A DNA stretch of 64,000 nucleotides from the NCBI GenBank assembly GCA_902476265.1, contig CABSCP010000025.1, forward strand, positions 1 to 64,000. Reading direction: 5' to 3'. The translations under genes and the position numbers were made by a program. Shown here one piece after another: positions 1-8,442 of this stretch; the stretch's first letter is position 1, and every line of letters starts with the position of its first letter. The notes beneath the pieces were generated by a model. It was not told the DNA's origin, did not search any database, and saw only the letters and a list, made by a program, of their open reading frames with translations. The DNA is from an uncultured Lachnospiraceae bacterium (GTDB lineage: Bacteria; Bacillota; Clostridia; Lachnospirales; Lachnospiraceae).

Positions 1-1
1 G

Positions 2-718
2 CCCATGGTGGTGCCGGAAATCAATCCGGAGCACATGGAAGTCATCAAATATCAGAGGGAACGTCTGGGCACAAAGAGAGGCTTTATCGCCGTAAAACCC
101 AACTGCTCCATCCAGAGCTATGCGCCCGTTTTGACTGCGTGGAAAGAGTTTGAACCCTATGAAGTGGTGGCGACTACCTACCAGGCGATTTCCGGCGCAG
201 GCAAAACCTTTGCGGACTGGCCGGAAATGGTGGGAAACATCATTCCATACATCGGCGGAGAAGAAGAAAAGAGTGAAAAAGAACCGCTGCGCATTTGGGG
301 CAAGATTGAGGACGGCGTGATCAAACCTGCCGAAAGTCCTGTAATCACCTGCCAGTGCATCCGCGTGCCCGTATTAAACGGCCATACGGCGGCAGTTTTT
401 GTGAAATTTAAGAAAAAGCCCACCAAAGAGCAGCTGATTGAAAAGCTGGTAAATTTCAAAGGCGTACCTCAGGAGTTAAACCTTCCCAGCGCGCCGGGGC
501 AGTTCATTCAGTATCTGGAAGAGGACAACAGACCCCAGGTTTCTCTGGACGTGGATTTTGAAAAGGGAATGGGCGTTTCCGTAGGCCGTCTGCGGGAAGA
601 TATGGTCTATGACTGGAAATTTGTGGGACTGTCCCACAATACGGTCCGGGGCGCTGCCGGCGGCGCTGTATTGTGCGCAGAGCTGTTAAAAGCGCAGGGA
701 TATATTGAGAAAAAATGA
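2..718 (+). CDS. asd: Aspartate-semialdehyde dehydrogenase, C-terminal part (5' end outside window)
   Basis: This enzyme reduces aspartyl phosphate to aspartate semialdehyde in the cytoplasm, the branch point to lysine, threonine and methionine. The reading frame is open from the left edge, so the NADP-binding N-terminus is missing. Visible parts are the catalytic cysteine in KPNCSIQ (codon at 104-106), the QAISGAG segment, and the RVPVLNGHTAAVFVKF segment with the acid/base histidine (codon at 383-385). The pattern fits the archaeal/fungal-like Asd branch found in many Clostridia. A strong hairpin lies just after the stop codon. The family call is firm; the true start cannot be seen. Confidence 0.93.
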   Translation, partial: PMVVPEINPEHMEVIKYQRERLGTKRGFIAVKPNCSIQSYAPVLTAWKEFEPYEVVATTYQAISGAGKTFADWPEMVGNIIPYIGGEEEKSEKEPLRIWGKIEDGVIKPAESPVITCQCIRVPVLNGHTAAVFVKFKKKPTKEQLIEKLVNFKGVPQELNLPSAPGQFIQYLEEDNRPQVSLDVDFEKGMGVSVGRLREDMVYDWKFVGLSHNTVRGAAGGAVLCAELLKAQGYIEKK

Positions 719-728
719 TGTGACGGGC

Positions 729-758
729 AATGGGAGGCGCAGGATGCCTCCCATTCTT
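729..758 (+). terminator. Intrinsic terminator-like hairpin after asd
   Basis: A perfect 10-bp stem (AATGGGAGGC at 729-738, GCCTCCCATT at 746-755) with a 7-nt loop is followed by a short T-rich stretch. It lies between asd and the topoisomerase gene and overlaps the longest possible upstream extension of the latter, which supports the later start at 775. Confidence 0.6.
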
Positions 759-774
759 TCCGAAGGAAAGGTGT

Positions 775-2898
775 ATGGGGAAAAAATTATTTATCGCGGA
801 AAAACCGAGCGTGGCGCAGGAGTTTGCCAGGGCTTTAAAATATAATATGAGCCGCAGGGACGGATATCTGGAATCAGCAGAGGCGATTGTGACCTGGTGC
901 GTGGGACATTTGGTCACCATGAGCTATCCGGAAGCCTACGACATGAAGTATAAAAAATGGACCGTGGAAACGCTGCCGTTTATTCCGGACACCTTTAAAT
1001 ATGAAGTGATTCCAGGCGTGCAAAAACAGTTTGATATTGTCAGCTCCCTTTTAAAACGGGAGGACGTGGACACCATCTATGTCTGTACGGACTCCGGGCG
1101 GGAAGGAGAGTACATTTACCGGTTGGTGGAGCAGCAGGCCGGGGTGGAAGGAAAAGAGCGCCGCAGGGTGTGGATCGATTCCCAGACCGAAGAGGAAATT
1201 TTGCGGGGCATCCGGGAGGCAAAAGACCTGTCCGCCTATGACAATCTCTGCAACGCGGCCTATCTGCGCGCCAAGGAGGACTATTTGATGGGCATTAATT
1301 TTTCCCGCGCCCTGACTTTAAAATATGGAAATAACGTGAAAAATTATCTGCGCAAAGACCGGGCTGTGATTTCCGTGGGCCGGGTCATGACCTGTGTGCT
1401 GGGCATGGTGGTGAACCGGGAGCGGGAAATCCGTTCCTTTGTAAAAACCCCGTTCTACCGGGTGACGGGCAGCTTTGGCATCCCTGTGCAGGAAGGGGCA
1501 AAGGAAAGGCCTTTTGAAGGGGAATGGAAGGCTGCAGAGGGCAGCGCCTGGTTTGCTTCCCCGCTGCTTTATAAGGAAAACGGCTTTAAAGAAAAAAAAT
1601 CCGCCGAAGACCTGATGGAAAAACTGGGCATGACCCTGCCCAAAGGCGCTCCCGGGCAGGACTTTGCAGGCGCTTTTTTAGAAAAATGTGAAAAAAAGAA
1701 GGAACAGAAAAATCCGCCGCTCCTGTATAACCTGGCGGAACTGCAGAATGACTGTTCCAAAATGTTTAAAATCAGTCCGGACGAAACGCTGCGCATCGCC
1801 CAGGAACTGTATGAGAAAAAACTGACCACTTATCCCAGAACGGACGCCAGGGTTTTATCCACTGCCGTGTCCAAGGAAATTCATAAAAATATCGGGGGTC
1901 TGAAAAACTTTGCTCCGGCGGCGGCCTATGCCGCAAAGATCCTGGAGGAAGGCAGCTTTAAAGGAATTGCCAAAACCAGGTATGTAAACGATAAGCAGAT
2001 CACGGACCATTATGCCATCATCCCAACCGGACAGGGACTTTCTGCCCTGCGGTCGGTTTCCCAGACGGCGGCAAAAGTTTATGAGGTGATCGTCCGCCGC
2101 TTTCTGAGCATTTTTTATCCGCCCGCGGTATACCAGAAGGTTTCGTTGACCGTTCTGGTCAATTCCGGCCGGCTGCCAGCCGGAGAACGTTTTTTCGCTT
2201 CTTTTAAAGTGCTGACCCAGGAAGGATATCTTGCGGTCAGTGCGCCTTCCTTTGCAAGAAAGAAGGCCGAAACGGAAAATGCGGAGGAAAAGCCTTCTCA
2301 GGAGGAAGAGGAGGTGAAATGCGACGCCGCGTTTCTGTCCGTTTTGCAGGGGCTGAAAAAAGGAATGCCCCTCCGCCTGTCGGGTATGGCGATCCGGGAA
2401 GGGGAAACCTCGCCGCCCAAGCGGTATAATTCCGGTACGCTGATCCTGGCCATGGAAAATGCGGGCCAGCTCATTGAGGATGAAGAGCTGCGCGCCCAGA
2501 TCAAGGGCAGCGGGATCGGCACCTCTGCTACGCGGGCGGAAATATTAAAAAAGCTGGTGGCCATTGATTACCTGGCGCTCAATAAAAAAACCCAGATCAT
2601 CACTCCTACGCTGATGGGCGAAATGATTTATGATGTGGTTTCGGATTCCATCCGGCCGTTGCTGAATCCGGCGCTGACCGCCAGTTGGGAAAAAGGCCTT
2701 ACCGGCGTGGCGGAAGGCACCATCACATCCGAGGAATATATGAATAAGCTGCGTGATTTTGTCACCAGAAGGACCAATATTGTAAAGCAGCTTCATAATC
2801 AGTCGGTTTTATTCCGGCAGTTTGACGAAGCATCGCAGTTTTATAAGAAGCAGGAGGATAGGAAAGATGAAAGCAATAGAAGTAAAAAATCTTTATAA
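775..2898 (+). CDS. topB: Type IA DNA topoisomerase (topoisomerase III-like)
   Basis: This 707-residue protein cuts and rejoins single strands to relax or decatenate DNA. The N-terminal Toprim domain starts KLFIAEKPSVAQEFARAL and carries DSGREGEYIYRLV with its acidic metal-binding residues. The catalytic tyrosine lies in LTTYPRTD at about residue 353. The C-terminal part has the conserved IGTSATRAEI helix. No zinc-finger cysteine tail is visible, as is common for TopB-type enzymes. I chose ATG 775 because AAGGAAAGG sits just upstream, whereas a longer frame from 730 would run through the terminator hairpin. The end overlaps the next gene by 32 bp. Confidence 0.9.
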   Translation: MGKKLFIAEKPSVAQEFARALKYNMSRRDGYLESAEAIVTWCVGHLVTMSYPEAYDMKYKKWTVETLPFIPDTFKYEVIPGVQKQFDIVSSLLKREDVDTIYVCTDSGREGEYIYRLVEQQAGVEGKERRRVWIDSQTEEEILRGIREAKDLSAYDNLCNAAYLRAKEDYLMGINFSRALTLKYGNNVKNYLRKDRAVISVGRVMTCVLGMVVNREREIRSFVKTPFYRVTGSFGIPVQEGAKERPFEGEWKAAEGSAWFASPLLYKENGFKEKKSAEDLMEKLGMTLPKGAPGQDFAGAFLEKCEKKKEQKNPPLLYNLAELQNDCSKMFKISPDETLRIAQELYEKKLTTYPRTDARVLSTAVSKEIHKNIGGLKNFAPAAAYAAKILEEGSFKGIAKTRYVNDKQITDHYAIIPTGQGLSALRSVSQTAAKVYEVIVRRFLSIFYPPAVYQKVSLTVLVNSGRLPAGERFFASFKVLTQEGYLAVSAPSFARKKAETENAEEKPSQEEEEVKCDAAFLSVLQGLKKGMPLRLSGMAIREGETSPPKRYNSGTLILAMENAGQLIEDEELRAQIKGSGIGTSATRAEILKKLVAIDYLALNKKTQIITPTLMGEMIYDVVSDSIRPLLNPALTASWEKGLTGVAEGTITSEEYMNKLRDFVTRRTNIVKQLHNQSVLFRQFDEASQFYKKQEDRKDESNRSKKSL

Positions 2899-3544
2899 TC
2901 TGGAAGAGACGATTGCGGCGCCGCTTTTTGCGGAGGTGCGCTATCCATGGGAAGTCCTTTCCAAAATCAAAGATTTCATCGTTGAACTGGGAAATTGTCT
3001 GCCTCCCGACCGGTTTGAAAAGCGGGGAGAAAATATATGGATTGCCAAAAGCGCCACAATAGCGCCCACCGCCTTCATAAACGGCCCCTGTATCGTGGAT
3101 GAAAAAGCCGAACTGCGTCACTGTGCATTTATACGAGGCAATGCCATAATCGGAAAAGGAGCGGTGGTGGGAAATTCCACGGAACTGAAAAACGTGATCC
3201 TTTTTAACAAGGTGCAGGTGCCTCATTACAATTATGTGGGAGACAGCGTGCTGGGATACAAATCCCATATGGGAGCCGGTTCCATCACCTCCAATGTGAA
3301 AAGCGATAAAACGCCGGTCGTCGTAAAATGCGGAGAGCAAAAGATTGAAACAGGCCTGAAAAAATTCGGCGCCATGCTGGGAGACTGCGTGGAGGTCGGC
3401 TGTGGCAGCGTCTTAAATCCGGGTACGGTGATCGGAAGAGACACCAACGTATATCCTCTTTCCATGGTGCGCGGCGTGGTTCCTGCCGGCAGCATTTATA
3501 AAAACAGGAATGAAGTGGTGGAAAAGCAGGGAAATAATGCTTGA
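2867..3544 (+). CDS. Left-handed beta-helix (hexapeptide-repeat) protein, acyl- or nucleotidyl-transferase-like
   Basis: This 225-residue protein has irregular hexapeptide repeats through its middle (for example IAKSATIAPTAFINGPCIV, then IIGKGAVVGNSTELKNVILF), the signature of the left-handed beta-helix seen in GlmU-type acetyltransferase domains. There is no nucleotidyltransferase (Rossmann) domain, so it looks like a stand-alone helix domain of the UDP-N-acetylglucosamine pyrophosphorylase-related type. The start at 2867 follows AGGAGG at 2852-2857 and overlaps the topoisomerase gene, suggesting translational coupling. Substrate is unknown. The fold call is strong and the function weak. Confidence 0.75.
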   Translation: MKAIEVKNLYNLEETIAAPLFAEVRYPWEVLSKIKDFIVELGNCLPPDRFEKRGENIWIAKSATIAPTAFINGPCIVDEKAELRHCAFIRGNAIIGKGAVVGNSTELKNVILFNKVQVPHYNYVGDSVLGYKSHMGAGSITSNVKSDKTPVVVKCGEQKIETGLKKFGAMLGDCVEVGCGSVLNPGTVIGRDTNVYPLSMVRGVVPAGSIYKNRNEVVEKQGNNA

Positions 3545-3569
3545 CGAAAGTTCTTTCTCGGTGTATAGT
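3541..3569 (+). promoter_or_regulatory. Sigma-A-type promoter before the broken ABC binding-protein gene
   Basis: TTGACG at 3541-3546 and TATAGT at 3564-3569 are separated by exactly 17 bp. The -35 box overlaps the stop codon of the upstream gene. It would start a transcript with a leader of about 75 nt that carries tandem repeats before the lipoprotein gene. Confidence 0.65.
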
Positions 3570-3581
3570 CTACTTAATGAA

Positions 3582-3642
3582 ATTAACGCTTCCGCGCGTT
3601 AAAGCGCTGCGGATTAAAGCGTTACATATTAAAGCATTGAGG
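3582..3642 (+). repeat. Four tandem 15-16 bp repeats in the 5' leader
   Basis: Four units follow each other without gap: 3582-3597, 3598-3612, 3613-3627 and 3628-3642. Each begins with a variant of ATTAAAGCG. They fill the leader between the promoter and the ribosome site GAGGAGG at 3639-3645. Read in the frame of the lipoprotein they would encode a repeated R-I-K-A-L pattern. That could be an upstream extension, but the signal peptide starting at 3655 argues for the later start. A regulatory or structured-leader role is inference. Confidence 0.6.
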
Positions 3643-3654
3643 AGGTTACACATT

Positions 3655-4398
3655 ATGAAAAAGTTAGCGGCACTGGCTATGGTGCTCACGATCACAGCAG
3701 CGTCCCTTGCAGGCTGCGGGTCCGCTGCAGCCACAGCTTCTACAGAGGCGGCGGCATCTGCTCCGGCCGAATCTGTACAGGCGGAGAACGGCAGTACAGA
3801 GGCAAAAACCACAGAGGCGTCAACAGACGGCGTCGTATACAATATCGGCATCTGCCAGCTGGTTCAGCATCCCGCGCTGGATGCGGCAACGGAAGGATTC
3901 CAGGCAGCGCTGAAGGAAAAGTTGGGAGAGGGAAATGTCACCTTTGACCTGCAGAATGCTTCCGGCGATTCCGCAACCTGTTCCACCATCATCAATCAGT
4001 TTGTATCCGCCGACGTGGACCTGATTCTGGCCAATGCCACGGCATCCCTGCAGGCGGCGGCATCGGGCACCAATGAAATTCCGGTTCTGGGGACTTGTAT
4101 CACCGACTATGCCACAGCCCTGGATATCGACAACTGGACCGGCACTACCGGCACCAATATTTCCGGCACTTCCGATCTGGCTCCGCTGAAAGAACAGGCG
4201 GCCATGTTAAATGAATTGTTCCCGGAGGCGAAGAATGTGGGCATTTTGTATTGTTCTGCGGAAGCCAACTCCGCATATCAGTCCACAACAATTCAGACCT
4301 ATAATAAAAGGCGCAGGGTGTTTTTACAGGCGGAAAGGAAAAGCCGAAAGGATATCCGCCGGGTTCTCTGTTGTCATGAACAGGAACATAAGCGGTGA
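3655..4398 (+). pseudogene. ABC transporter substrate-binding lipoprotein (TrpX-like family), 3' part lost
   Basis: The start is a classic lipoprotein: MKKLAALAMVL, a hydrophobic stretch and a lipobox ending LAGC, then a Ser/Ala/Glu-rich linker. The mature part (YNIGICQLVQHPALDAATEGF onward) matches the ABC_sub_bind family paired with permeases of the next gene's type. Homology is clear up to about residue 211 (NSAYQSTTIQTY). The last roughly 35 residues are basic, unrelated sequence ending at a hairpin. Family members run about 320-350 residues, and this ORF has 247, lacking the second lobe and hinge strands. I infer a deletion, so it is probably inactive. The permease and ATPase that follow look intact. 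Confidence 0.75.
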
Positions 4399-4427
4399 AA
4401 AAGAAATTCTCTTTTTCACCGCCTTTT
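4392..4427 (+). terminator. Hairpin at the end of the broken binding-protein gene
   Basis: A perfect 12-bp stem (4392-4403 with 4411-4422) and 7-nt loop are followed by CTTTT. The stem contains the stop codon of the truncated gene. It may act as an intrinsic terminator or as a processing barrier between the binding protein and the permease. Confidence 0.55.
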
Positions 4428-4479
4428 GCTATGATTTTTCCAAAAAGAAAAAAACCAAGAATATTGGGAGGTATGGGAT

Positions 4480-5409
4480 GTGAATATCGGAACACTTTTT
4501 AACGCGCTCCCCGGCGCATGTGCTCAGGGGCTGATTTGGGGAATTATGGCCATCGGCGTCTATATTACCTATAAGATTCTGGATTTGGCGGATCTTACAG
4601 TGGACGGCACCATGTGTACCGGCGGGGCGGTCTGCATCATGATGATGGTCAGCGGCCATTCGGTAGGCGTTTCCCTGCTGTGCGCCTTTCTGGCGGGAAT
4701 GCTGGCGGGGCTGGTGACCGGCGTTTTTCATACGGCCATGGGAATCCCGGCCATTCTGGCGGGAATCCTGACCCAGCTGGGCCTGTATTCCGTAAACCTG
4801 CGGATCATGGGAAATAAGTCCAATCAGGCCATCAATGCGGATAAATATGACATACTGGTATCCTTACGCTACATAAAGGACGTTCCTTTTTATCAGAACA
4901 CGATTCTGGTGGTGGCCATTATAATTCTGATTCTCATCGCCGTTTTGTACTGGTTTTTCGGGACGGAACTGGGCTGTTCCATCCGTGCCACCGGGGCGAA
5001 CCCCAACATGTCCCGGGCCCAGGGCATCAACACGGATTTTACCAAGATTATCGGATTGATGCTCTCCAACGGCATCGTAGCCTTTGCCAGCGGTCTGCTG
5101 GCCCAGTATCAGGGTTTTGCGGACATCAATATGGGCCGTGGCGCCATCGTTGTGGGCCTGGCGTCCGTCATCATCGGACAGGTGATTTTCGGCAAAATCA
5201 GCAGGAACTTTGCCTTTAAAATGCTTTCGGTGGCGCTGGGCGCGATCGTTTATTACCTGGTCATGCAGTTTGTGCTGTGGCTGGGCTTAAATCCCAACGA
5301 TTTAAAGCTTCTGTCGGCTTTGGTGGTGGCGGTATTCCTGTCCATCCCTTACATAAAGAGAAAGTATTTTTCCAAACCGGTGAAAAAAGGAGGTGCTTTA
5401 CGTGCTTAA
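4480..5409 (+). CDS. ABC transporter permease, BPD_transp_2 family
   Basis: This 309-residue polytopic membrane protein belongs to the branched-chain amino acid/ribose-type permease family. The N-terminal segment QGLIWGIMAIGVYITYKILDLADLTVDG is characteristic of the subgroup that partners ABC_sub_bind proteins. Hydrophobic helices follow throughout, with the cytoplasmic coupling stretch RATGANPNMSRAQGIN. Translation starts at GTG 4480, eight bases after GGGAGG. The gene overlaps the next ATPase gene by 8 bp. Members of this cassette type have been linked to tryptophan or other small-molecule uptake; the substrate here is unknown, and the dedicated binding protein is truncated. Confidence 0.85.
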   Translation: MNIGTLFNALPGACAQGLIWGIMAIGVYITYKILDLADLTVDGTMCTGGAVCIMMMVSGHSVGVSLLCAFLAGMLAGLVTGVFHTAMGIPAILAGILTQLGLYSVNLRIMGNKSNQAINADKYDILVSLRYIKDVPFYQNTILVVAIIILILIAVLYWFFGTELGCSIRATGANPNMSRAQGINTDFTKIIGLMLSNGIVAFASGLLAQYQGFADINMGRGAIVVGLASVIIGQVIFGKISRNFAFKMLSVALGAIVYYLVMQFVLWLGLNPNDLKLLSALVVAVFLSIPYIKRKYFSKPVKKGGALRA

Positions 5410-6196
5410 AATAAAGGAGATCAGCAAAACCTTCAATGCCGGGACGGTGAATGAAAAGACCGCTTTAAACGGCCTGTCCTTACATCTGAAGGAAGGGGAT
5501 TTTGTGACGGTCATCGGCGGTAACGGAGCCGGGAAATCCACCATGTTAAACGCTGTGGCAGGGGTGTGGCCTGTGGACAGCGGCACGATAGAAATTGACG
5601 GCATTAATGTGACCCGTCTGCCAGAGCATAAACGGGCGCGTTATCTGGGCCGTGTGTTCCAGGATCCCATGACGGGGACGGCCGCCAACATGCAGATTGA
5701 GGAAAATATGGCGCTGGCGGCCCGCCGGGGAAGCATGCGGTCCTTAAAAATCGGCATTACCCAGAAGGAGCGGGAAGAATATCAGGAAAAATTAAAAATT
5801 CTGGATCTGGGTCTGGAAAACCGTCTGACCTCCAAGGTGGGACTCCTTTCCGGCGGACAGCGTCAGGCGCTGACTCTTTTGATGGCAACGTTAAAACGAC
5901 CCAGGCTGCTTTTGCTGGATGAACATACGGCCGCACTGGATCCCAAAACGGCCGCAAAAGTTCTGGATGCTACCGATCGGATCGTAGGGCGGGATAACCT
6001 GACCACCATCATGATCACCCACAACATGAAGGATGCCATTGCCCATGGCAACCGCCTGGTGATGATGTATGAAGGCAGGATCATTTATGATGTGGCCGGA
6101 GAGGAAAAGAAAAAGTTACATGTTTCCGATTTGCTGGCAAAATTTGAACAGGTCAGCGGCGGAGAATTTGCAAACGACAGAATGATTCTTTCCTGA
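5402..6196 (+). CDS. ABC transporter ATP-binding protein
   Basis: This 264-residue ATPase energises the adjacent permease. It has Walker A GGNGAGKST (residues 39-47), the signature LSGGQRQAL, Walker B LLLLDE followed by HTAALDP, and the switch histidine in ITHNM. GTG 5402 is preferred over GTG 5393 because AAGGAGG at 5387-5393 is correctly spaced. It overlaps the permease gene by 8 bp, so the two are translationally coupled. A strong terminator follows. Confidence 0.9.
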   Translation: MLKIKEISKTFNAGTVNEKTALNGLSLHLKEGDFVTVIGGNGAGKSTMLNAVAGVWPVDSGTIEIDGINVTRLPEHKRARYLGRVFQDPMTGTAANMQIEENMALAARRGSMRSLKIGITQKEREEYQEKLKILDLGLENRLTSKVGLLSGGQRQALTLLMATLKRPRLLLLDEHTAALDPKTAAKVLDATDRIVGRDNLTTIMITHNMKDAIAHGNRLVMMYEGRIIYDVAGEEKKKLHVSDLLAKFEQVSGGEFANDRMILS

Positions 6197-6243
6197 AGAA
6201 TGATTTTGTAAAAAAGACTGGATTTTTAGCGTAAAATGTGAGA

Positions 6244-6278
6244 AAATAGCATCAGCGTACAGCGGATGCTATTTTTTT
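6244..6278 (+). terminator. Intrinsic terminator after the ABC cassette
   Basis: The stem AAATAGCATC (6244-6253) pairs perfectly with GATGCTATTT (6265-6274), and a run of seven T residues occupies 6272-6278. Confidence 0.88.
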
Positions 6279-6359
6279 AACAAAGGGTATTTTGAGGATG
6301 CCCAAAGCGGTCAGTCTGCTGGCGAACATTCTTTATACATAATTGAAAGGAGATTTCAC

Positions 6360-7052
6360 ATGACTTATTCACATGAAGTAGAAAAAATGTGTCCGGTTGC
6401 ACAGGGCGTGAACCATGGCTGTGCTCCAATCCCTGAAGAAGCAAAATGGGTAAAATCTAAAGAAATCAAGGATATTTCCGGTTTGACACATGGTGTTGGC
6501 TGGTGTGCGCCTCAGCAGGGCGCCTGCAAGCTGACCTTAAATGTTAAGGAAGGCATTATCCAGGAGGCTTTAATCGAGACCCTTGGATGCTCCGGCATGA
6601 CACACTCCGCAGCAATGGCTGCTGAAATCCTGCCCGGCAGAACTTTACTGGAAGCTTTAAATACTGACCTTGTATGCGATGCGATCAACACCGCTATGAG
6701 AGAACTGTTCTTACAGATCGCTTATGGCCGCACACAGTCCGCATTCTCCGAAGACGGTCTGCCCATCGGCGCAGGTCTGGAAGATCTGGGCAAGGGCTTG
6801 AGAAGCCAGGTTGGAACCATGTACGGTACTCTGGCAAAAGGCCCCCGTTATCTGGAAATGGCGGAAGGCTACGTTACCGGTATCGCTCTGGATGCAGAAG
6901 ACCAGATCATCGGCTACAAGTTCGTTAACTTCGGCAAGATGACAGACTTCATGAAAAAAGGCGATGATGCACAGACAGCTTTTGAAAAGGCATCCGGTCA
7001 GTATGGCCGCGTTGCTGACGCTGTGAAGATCATTGACCCCAGACAGGAATAA
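6360..7052 (+). CDS. Iron-sulfur cluster assembly scaffold-like protein (partner of GGGtGRT protein)
   Basis: This 230-residue soluble protein has cysteines in GWCAPQQGACKL and in the LGCSGMTHSA segment, resembling NifU/IscU-type scaffolds. It begins after AAAGGAG and ends 19 bp before the GGGtGRT gene. The same pairing recurs in Clostridia, and the two are probably co-translated. Codon choice is biased towards codons typical of well-expressed genes. Cluster binding is inferred from family resemblance and cysteine placement; the biological role of the pair is not established. Confidence 0.75.
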   Translation: MTYSHEVEKMCPVAQGVNHGCAPIPEEAKWVKSKEIKDISGLTHGVGWCAPQQGACKLTLNVKEGIIQEALIETLGCSGMTHSAAMAAEILPGRTLLEALNTDLVCDAINTAMRELFLQIAYGRTQSAFSEDGLPIGAGLEDLGKGLRSQVGTMYGTLAKGPRYLEMAEGYVTGIALDAEDQIIGYKFVNFGKMTDFMKKGDDAQTAFEKASGQYGRVADAVKIIDPRQE

Positions 7053-7071
7053 TAAGGAGGAGGTAAAAGAC

Positions 7072-8082
7072 ATGGCATTATTCGAATCTTATGAAAGACG
7101 TATTGACAAGATTAACGCTGTTTTAAATAGCTATGGGATTGCTTCCATCGAAGAAGCTGAGAAAATTACAAAAGATGCAGGACTGGACGTTTACAACATG
7201 GTAAAAGGTATCCAGCCCATCTGTTTTGAAAATGCTTGCTGGGCTTACATCGTAGGCGCTGCAATCGCAATCAAGAAAGACTGCAGAAGAGCGGCAGACG
7301 CTGCGGCTGCAATCGGCGAAGGCCTTCAGTCCTTCTGTATCCCCGGTTCCGTTGCGGACCAGCGTAAGGTTGGTTTAGGCCACGGCAATCTGGGCAAAAT
7401 GCTTCTGGAAGAAGAGACAGACTGCTTCTGCTTCCTGGCAGGCCACGAATCCTTCGCTGCAGCGGAAGGCGCAATCGGTATCGCTGAGAAAGCGAACAAG
7501 GTTCGTCAGAAACCTCTGCGCGTTATCTTAAACGGTCTGGGCAAAGACGCTGCACAGATCATCTCCAGAATCAACGGCTTTACCTATGTTGAGACAGAGA
7601 TGGACTACTACACAGGTGAAGTAAAAGAAATTTACCGCAAATCCTACTCTGAAGGCCTTCGTTCAAAGGTGAACTGCTACGGCGCGAACGACGTAACAGA
7701 GGGCGTTGCAATCATGTGGAAGGAAGGCGTTGACGTTTCCATCACCGGTAACTCCACCAACCCTACAAGATTCCAGCATCCCGTTGCAGGTACCTACAAG
7801 AAGGAATGTGTAGAGAAAGGCAAGAAATACTTCTCCGTTGCTTCCGGCGGCGGCACAGGCCGTACCCTGCATCCCGATAACATGGCGGCAGGCCCTGCTT
7901 CCTATGGTATGACCGATACCATGGGCCGTATGCACTCCGACGCTCAGTTTGCCGGTTCTTCTTCCGTACCGGCTCACGTTGAGATGATGGGCTTAATCGG
8001 CGCAGGTAACAATCCGATGGTCGGCATGACCGTGGCTGTTGCTGTTAGCATCGAAGAAGCGGCGAAGGCTGGGAAATTCTAA
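7072..8082 (+). CDS. GGGtGRT family protein
   Basis: This 336-residue protein carries the motif that names the family, GGGTGRT, at about residues 259-265. Long conserved glycine-rich stretches surround it (ITGNSTNPTRFQHPVAGTYK, then MAAGPASYGMTDTMGRMHSD). The start at 7072 follows AAGGAGGAGG. No catalytic mechanism is known for the family, and the constant Fe-S-scaffold neighbour suggests a metal-linked function. Its last codons (IEEAAKAGKF) and its terminator are repeated in diverged form about 0.9 kb downstream, at 8974-9079. Confidence 0.85.
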   Translation: MALFESYERRIDKINAVLNSYGIASIEEAEKITKDAGLDVYNMVKGIQPICFENACWAYIVGAAIAIKKDCRRAADAAAAIGEGLQSFCIPGSVADQRKVGLGHGNLGKMLLEEETDCFCFLAGHESFAAAEGAIGIAEKANKVRQKPLRVILNGLGKDAAQIISRINGFTYVETEMDYYTGEVKEIYRKSYSEGLRSKVNCYGANDVTEGVAIMWKEGVDVSITGNSTNPTRFQHPVAGTYKKECVEKGKKYFSVASGGGTGRTLHPDNMAAGPASYGMTDTMGRMHSDAQFAGSSSVPAHVEMMGLIGAGNNPMVGMTVAVAVSIEEAAKAGKF

Positions 8083-8112
8083 GAAAAACGTATTTTAAAA
8101 GAGATTCAAAAG

Positions 8113-8146
8113 AACCGTACTAACCTTTATGGTTGGTGCGGTTTTT
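8113..8146 (+). terminator. Intrinsic terminator of the GGGtGRT operon
   Basis: A 13-bp stem with two G-T wobbles (8113-8125 with 8131-8143), a 5-nt loop and a T run. A diverged copy of the same terminator lies at 9047-9079. Confidence 0.85.
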
Positions 8147-8229
8147 GAAACTGTGGATATATGAATAGTAATTATAGTGATTTTTCATAGATTTAATGAT
8201 ATCCTATCTAAATAAAGGTGGTGAACAGG

Positions 8230-8442
8230 ATGGACTTATTTATTCCAAAAGAAACCTTAGACATATTATCTTATAAATCAACATTAGGGAGAAGTTTAAA
8301 ACAGATTTCTTTACGGGAAACGCCATTACAGAGTATATTAGAGGATATAGAGAGATATCGTGCGAGTTATATTGATGTATTGATACAAGAGAATCTAATT
8401 GGTTCAAGGTTTAAAAGTGACGATTCATTACCAAAGAGATAA
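8230..8442 (+). CDS. Small AT-rich ORF; possible N-terminal remnant of a RelA/SpoT-type protein
   Basis: A 70-residue ORF starts at ATG 8230 with AAAGGTGG about eight bases upstream. It is much more AT-rich than the flanking genes. Its end, SRFKSDDSLPKR, resembles the entry motif of (p)ppGpp synthetase domains (sRxKsxxSixxK). The next ORF, in another frame, has an EIQ segment like the later part of such domains. I infer that both may be pieces of one decayed synthetase-like gene with an internal deletion, but the match is short. It could instead be an unrelated small protein. Confidence 0.4.
   Translation: MDLFIPKETLDILSYKSTLGRSLKQISLRETPLQSILEDIERYRASYIDVLIQENLIGSRFKSDDSLPKR

Noticed and set aside
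3582..3642. Tandem repeats as a small CRISPR array
   Set aside because: The units are directly adjacent with no unique spacers and are shorter than CRISPR repeats.
3570..3654. Possible T-box or riboswitch before the ABC cassette
   Set aside because: The leader is too short and contains only tandem repeats; no T-box sequence or known aptamer core is visible.
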